The notes under the pieces were generated by a model. The model did no database searches. It was not told the origin of the DNA and worked only from the letters and a program-made list of their open reading frames with translations. From NCBI GenBank assembly GCA_905214855.1, contig CAJMNU010000023.1:1-16619 (forward strand): a stretch of 16,619 bases of DNA, read 5' to 3'. This document shows, piece after piece, positions 14,604 to 16,619 of the stretch; the stretch's first letter is position 1; every line of letters begins with the position of its first letter. The DNA is from an uncultured bacterium. Lineage in GTDB: Bacteria; Bacillota; Clostridia; Lachnospirales; Lachnospiraceae. The position numbers and the translations under genes are program-made.

Positions 14604-15647
14604 ATGAAACAAAAAAATTGGAGAAAAGGGGAACATATTAAATATATACGATGCTTGTTAGCGATCTTTGCTCTCTTATCTCTTTCTCTTTTAACAGGAT
14701 GCCAGAAACATACCTCAAAGACAGATTCTGCATTAACTTCTATCACCTTAAATGAGGTGGCTCACTCTATTTTTTATGCCCCTCAATATGCTGCATTGGA
14801 ATTGGGGTATTTTGAAGAAGAGGGTCTTGATGTTACACTTGTCACAGGTTTTGGTGCTGACAAAACTATGACTGCACTTATCTCAGGGGAGGCTGATATT
14901 GGTTTCATGGGATCAGAAGCGAGCATCTATACTTATTTGAATGGAGCTACAGATTATGCGGTCAATTTTGCCCAACTTACACAGCGTGCCGGAAACTTCC
15001 TTGTAGCAAGAGAACCTGATCCAGATTTTTCATGGAATAAATTAATCGGTAAAAAAGTTCTTGGAGGGCGGGAAGGTGGAATGCCGGAAATGGTTTTTGA
15101 ATATATCTTAAATGCCAATGGTATCACCCCTCAATCTGACCTTACTATTGATCAAAGCATTGATTTTGGATTAACAGCGGCTGCCTTTACCAATAGTGAC
15201 GCTGACTATACTGTAGAATTCGAACCTCATGCTACTGCATTAGAACGGGAAGGCAATGGATATGTTGTTGCTTCCCTTGGTGTAGACTCTGGATATGTAC
15301 CATACACAGCATATTCTGCGAAAAAAAGTTATATCGAAGAACATCCAAACATTATCCAATCATTCACCAATGCCATACAAAAAGGTCTGGAATATGTCAA
15401 CACGCACTCTGCTGAGGAGATTGCCAAGAGCATTCAGCCACAGTTTAAAGAAACAGATTTAGATATGATCACTGCGATCATTGAGCGTTATCAAAAACAA
15501 GATACTTGGAAAACAGATACTGTTTTTGAAGAAAGCAGTTTCCTTCTTCTGCAAAATATTTTGGAAGAAGCCGGAGAATTATCAGATCGTGTGCCTTATG
15601 ATACACTTGTTACTGTTGCTTTTTCCGAAAAAGCAAAAATCCAATGA
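14604..15647 (+). CDS. NMT1/THI5-like ABC transporter substrate-binding lipoprotein
   Basis: Lipoprotein of 347 residues: basic N-terminus, hydrophobic stretch, lipobox LTGC with Cys33. The mature part follows the SsuA/TauA/ThiY pattern: HSIFYAPQYAALELGYFEEEGLDV, then MTALISGEADIGFMGSEASIY, then the IGKKVLGGREGGMPEMVFEYIL domain, and SYIEEHPNIIQSFTNAIQKGL near the end. Members bind thiamine precursors, sulfonates, nitrate, taurine or riboflavin-like ligands on the cell surface for an ABC importer. Ligand is undetermined; no TPP riboswitch is visible upstream. No permease or ATPase gene sits in this window, and the next genes run the other way, so it is an orphan here. Ends at a hairpin terminator about 45 bases downstream. 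AAAAAGG just upstream of ATG 14604 is a modest ribosome site. Confidence 0.9.
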   Translation: MKQKNWRKGEHIKYIRCLLAIFALLSLSLLTGCQKHTSKTDSALTSITLNEVAHSIFYAPQYAALELGYFEEEGLDVTLVTGFGADKTMTALISGEADIGFMGSEASIYTYLNGATDYAVNFAQLTQRAGNFLVAREPDPDFSWNKLIGKKVLGGREGGMPEMVFEYILNANGITPQSDLTIDQSIDFGLTAAAFTNSDADYTVEFEPHATALEREGNGYVVASLGVDSGYVPYTAYSAKKSYIEEHPNIIQSFTNAIQKGLEYVNTHSAEEIAKSIQPQFKETDLDMITAIIERYQKQDTWKTDTVFEESSFLLLQNILEEAGELSDRVPYDTLVTVAFSEKAKIQ

Positions 15648-15675
15648 TAACTTCAAGGAATCAAAATGGTTGATT

Positions 15676-16206
15676 TTAACTGCCATACAAAAAGATTGGA
15701 CAGAAGGGAAATTCCCCTCTATCCAATCTCTTTTCCTTTTTCAATTTTTTGTGGATATCTTCTATCACATAGGAAAAATCGCCCATTTTTTCTTCCTGTT
15801 CTTCCATGATTTTCAGATACTGGTCTGCTCGTTCTATCTGTCCGTCTTGTCTGCATGCAATTTCATAAGAAGCTGCCTCAAAATACCGTGCCACTGCATA
15901 GCATTCTTCCATTGTTTTTGTCGGTTTTACTCCAAATGATTCATTCGTATACATTTTCTCTAACATCCGGTCATATTGCCCATATTCCACATCATAAAGA
16001 AAGGTACTTTCTTTGTATGTATATCCACGCACTTCTCGCCATAGCAAACGGACTAATACTACAGTTTGTAATAAAACGGCAACGATCAAGACAAGAATCA
16101 CCCCGTTTAAAATCGTGGCAAAAAGTTCTCTTTTTTCTTTTGTCTGCTTTATCTGCTCTTGTTTTCCTTTCGTTTTATCTTGCTTATTCTGCATGTTGTC
16201 TTTCAC
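15676..16206 (-). CDS. Unrecognised protein with one membrane segment; 3' codons overlap a terminator
   Basis: No family recognised. The 176-residue product has a charged Lys/Gln/Glu-rich N-terminus (1-26), one strong membrane helix (about 28-54), and then a helical domain (about 70-155) rich in Tyr, Glu and Met that could be TPR-like. Start is GTG 16206, with GGAGGAGGG at 16223-16215; the next in-frame ATG is residue 5. It overlaps the upstream gene by 23 bp, so the two are probably coupled. The last 17 residues (about 160-176, from RLDRGEFPF on) are encoded by the terminator hairpin at 15693-15729 and beyond, and look unlike the charged helix before them. They may be read-through after loss of an older stop, or a deliberate non-stop arrangement. 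Confidence 0.75.
   Translation of the reverse strand: MKDNMQNKQDKTKGKQEQIKQTKEKRELFATILNGVILVLIVAVLLQTVVLVRLLWREVRGYTYKESTFLYDVEYGQYDRMLEKMYTNESFGVKPTKTMEECYAVARYFEAASYEIACRQDGQIERADQYLKIMEEQEEKMGDFSYVIEDIHKKLKKEKRLDRGEFPFCPIFLYGS
15693..15741. terminator. Bidirectional intrinsic terminator, inside the 3' end of a minus-strand gene
   Basis: AGATTGGA (15693-15700) pairs with TCCAATCT (15722-15729), continued by AGA/TCT and GGGA/TCCC with single mismatches. To the right follow CTCTTTTCCTTTTT, ending the NMT1-like gene transcript. To the left, five U follow on the minus strand (15693-15689), before the stop codon of the minus-strand gene at 15678-15676. Confidence 0.8.
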
Positions 16207-16619
16207 GCTCTAATCCCTCCTCCAAAATCAACTGTCTTCTGGCATTTGAAAGTTCTGGAAATTGTTTCAGATCCTCTTCGCTGATATTCCAATATGTTTT
16301 TAGCAGAAGATGGATATTTTCTATCACAATTTCCATGGCAGACACATGTTGATCTTTCCAGTGTTCTGGCTCCCATTCTCTGTCATCTTCATAAAGAGTG
16401 CGATACACATACCCTAACTGTTCACTCACATTTTCTGCTAAATATTCCCGATTATTGTATTCTCCCTTGTCTTCTGTCCAGATCCCTCGCATAATATTCA
16501 TATATAAATATCCATAATTATTTGCCACATACTGAAATTTTCTATATTCATCAAATTCCGAGATCTTATAGAGACTATTTGCCTCATAAAAATGTGCAAA
16601 TTCCCAGAATTTACGTTCT
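16184..16619 (-). CDS. Unrecognised helical protein (5' part outside window)
   Basis: The frame is open to the right edge, so about 145 C-terminal residues are visible and the true start is outside. A GTG at 16528 is in frame, but the codons above it are coding-like (WEFAHFYEAN, then SEFDEYRKFQYV). No family recognised. The sequence is rich in Glu, Tyr, Trp and Asn and predicted mostly helical, with no membrane segment or metal motif seen, ending in a charged LEEGLERERQHAE. Its stop lies 23 bp inside the following gene, which encodes a membrane-anchored helical protein, so the two likely work together. Confidence 0.7.
   Translation of the reverse strand, partial: ERKFWEFAHFYEANSLYKISEFDEYRKFQYVANNYGYLYMNIMRGIWTEDKGEYNNREYLAENVSEQLGYVYRTLYEDDREWEPEHWKDQHVSAMEIVIENIHLLLKTYWNISEEDLKQFPELSNARRQLILEEGLERERQHAE

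Noticed and set aside
16526..16528. GTG 16528 as start of the rightmost minus-strand gene
   Set aside because: The frame stays open and coding-like to the window edge, and no good ribosome site lies before this codon.
1..16619. Mobile elements, CRISPR arrays, tRNA or rRNA
   Set aside because: No transposase, integrase, spaced direct repeats or cloverleaf sequence was found on either strand by reading.

Overview
The window looks like chromosomal DNA of a low-to-moderate-GC Gram-positive, most likely a gut Lachnospiraceae member such as Blautia or Ruminococcus/Mediterraneibacter. This is inference from protein style, strong AGGAGG-type ribosome sites, sigma-A-like promoters and the gene set; no rRNA or other marker gene is present. 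I see no insertion sequence, phage gene, tRNA or CRISPR array.

Region 1 (1-4789, +) is the end of a peptide/dipeptide ABC transporter operon: the 3' part of a DppD-type ATPase, a DppF-type ATPase overlapping it by ATGA, a family 5 solute-binding lipoprotein, and an iron-sulfur L-cysteine desulfidase (CyuA type) only 27 bp further on. A strong terminator closes the unit. The binding protein has its family motifs in rotated order: the segment normally found at the C-terminus comes directly after the signal peptide, so it appears to be a natural circular permutant. Region 2 (4910-7355, +) is a two-gene polysaccharide module, DUF2264 protein plus GH88 unsaturated glucuronyl hydrolase, with its own promoter and a possible operator. 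Enolase follows after 71 bp.

Region 3 (8686-13744) is housekeeping: a D,D-carboxypeptidase (-) whose end overlaps enolase by 13 bp, a GNAT acetyltransferase (+) carrying a G8 tract, shikimate/quinate dehydrogenase (-), and divergently a shikimate kinase plus aminotransferase pair (+) overlapping by ATGA. The last three genes suggest aromatic amino acid synthesis.

Region 4 (13745-16619) holds a small ElaA-like GNAT (-) behind a strong promoter and a structured leader of about 129 nt ending in a U-rich tract, an NMT1/THI5-like binding lipoprotein (+) without visible permease or ATPase, and two unrecognised overlapping genes (-). One of those has an intrinsic-terminator hairpin inside its last codons, before its stop; the other runs off the right edge.

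The observations most worth following are the permuted binding protein, the leader RNA before the ElaA-like gene, and the terminator inside an open reading frame.
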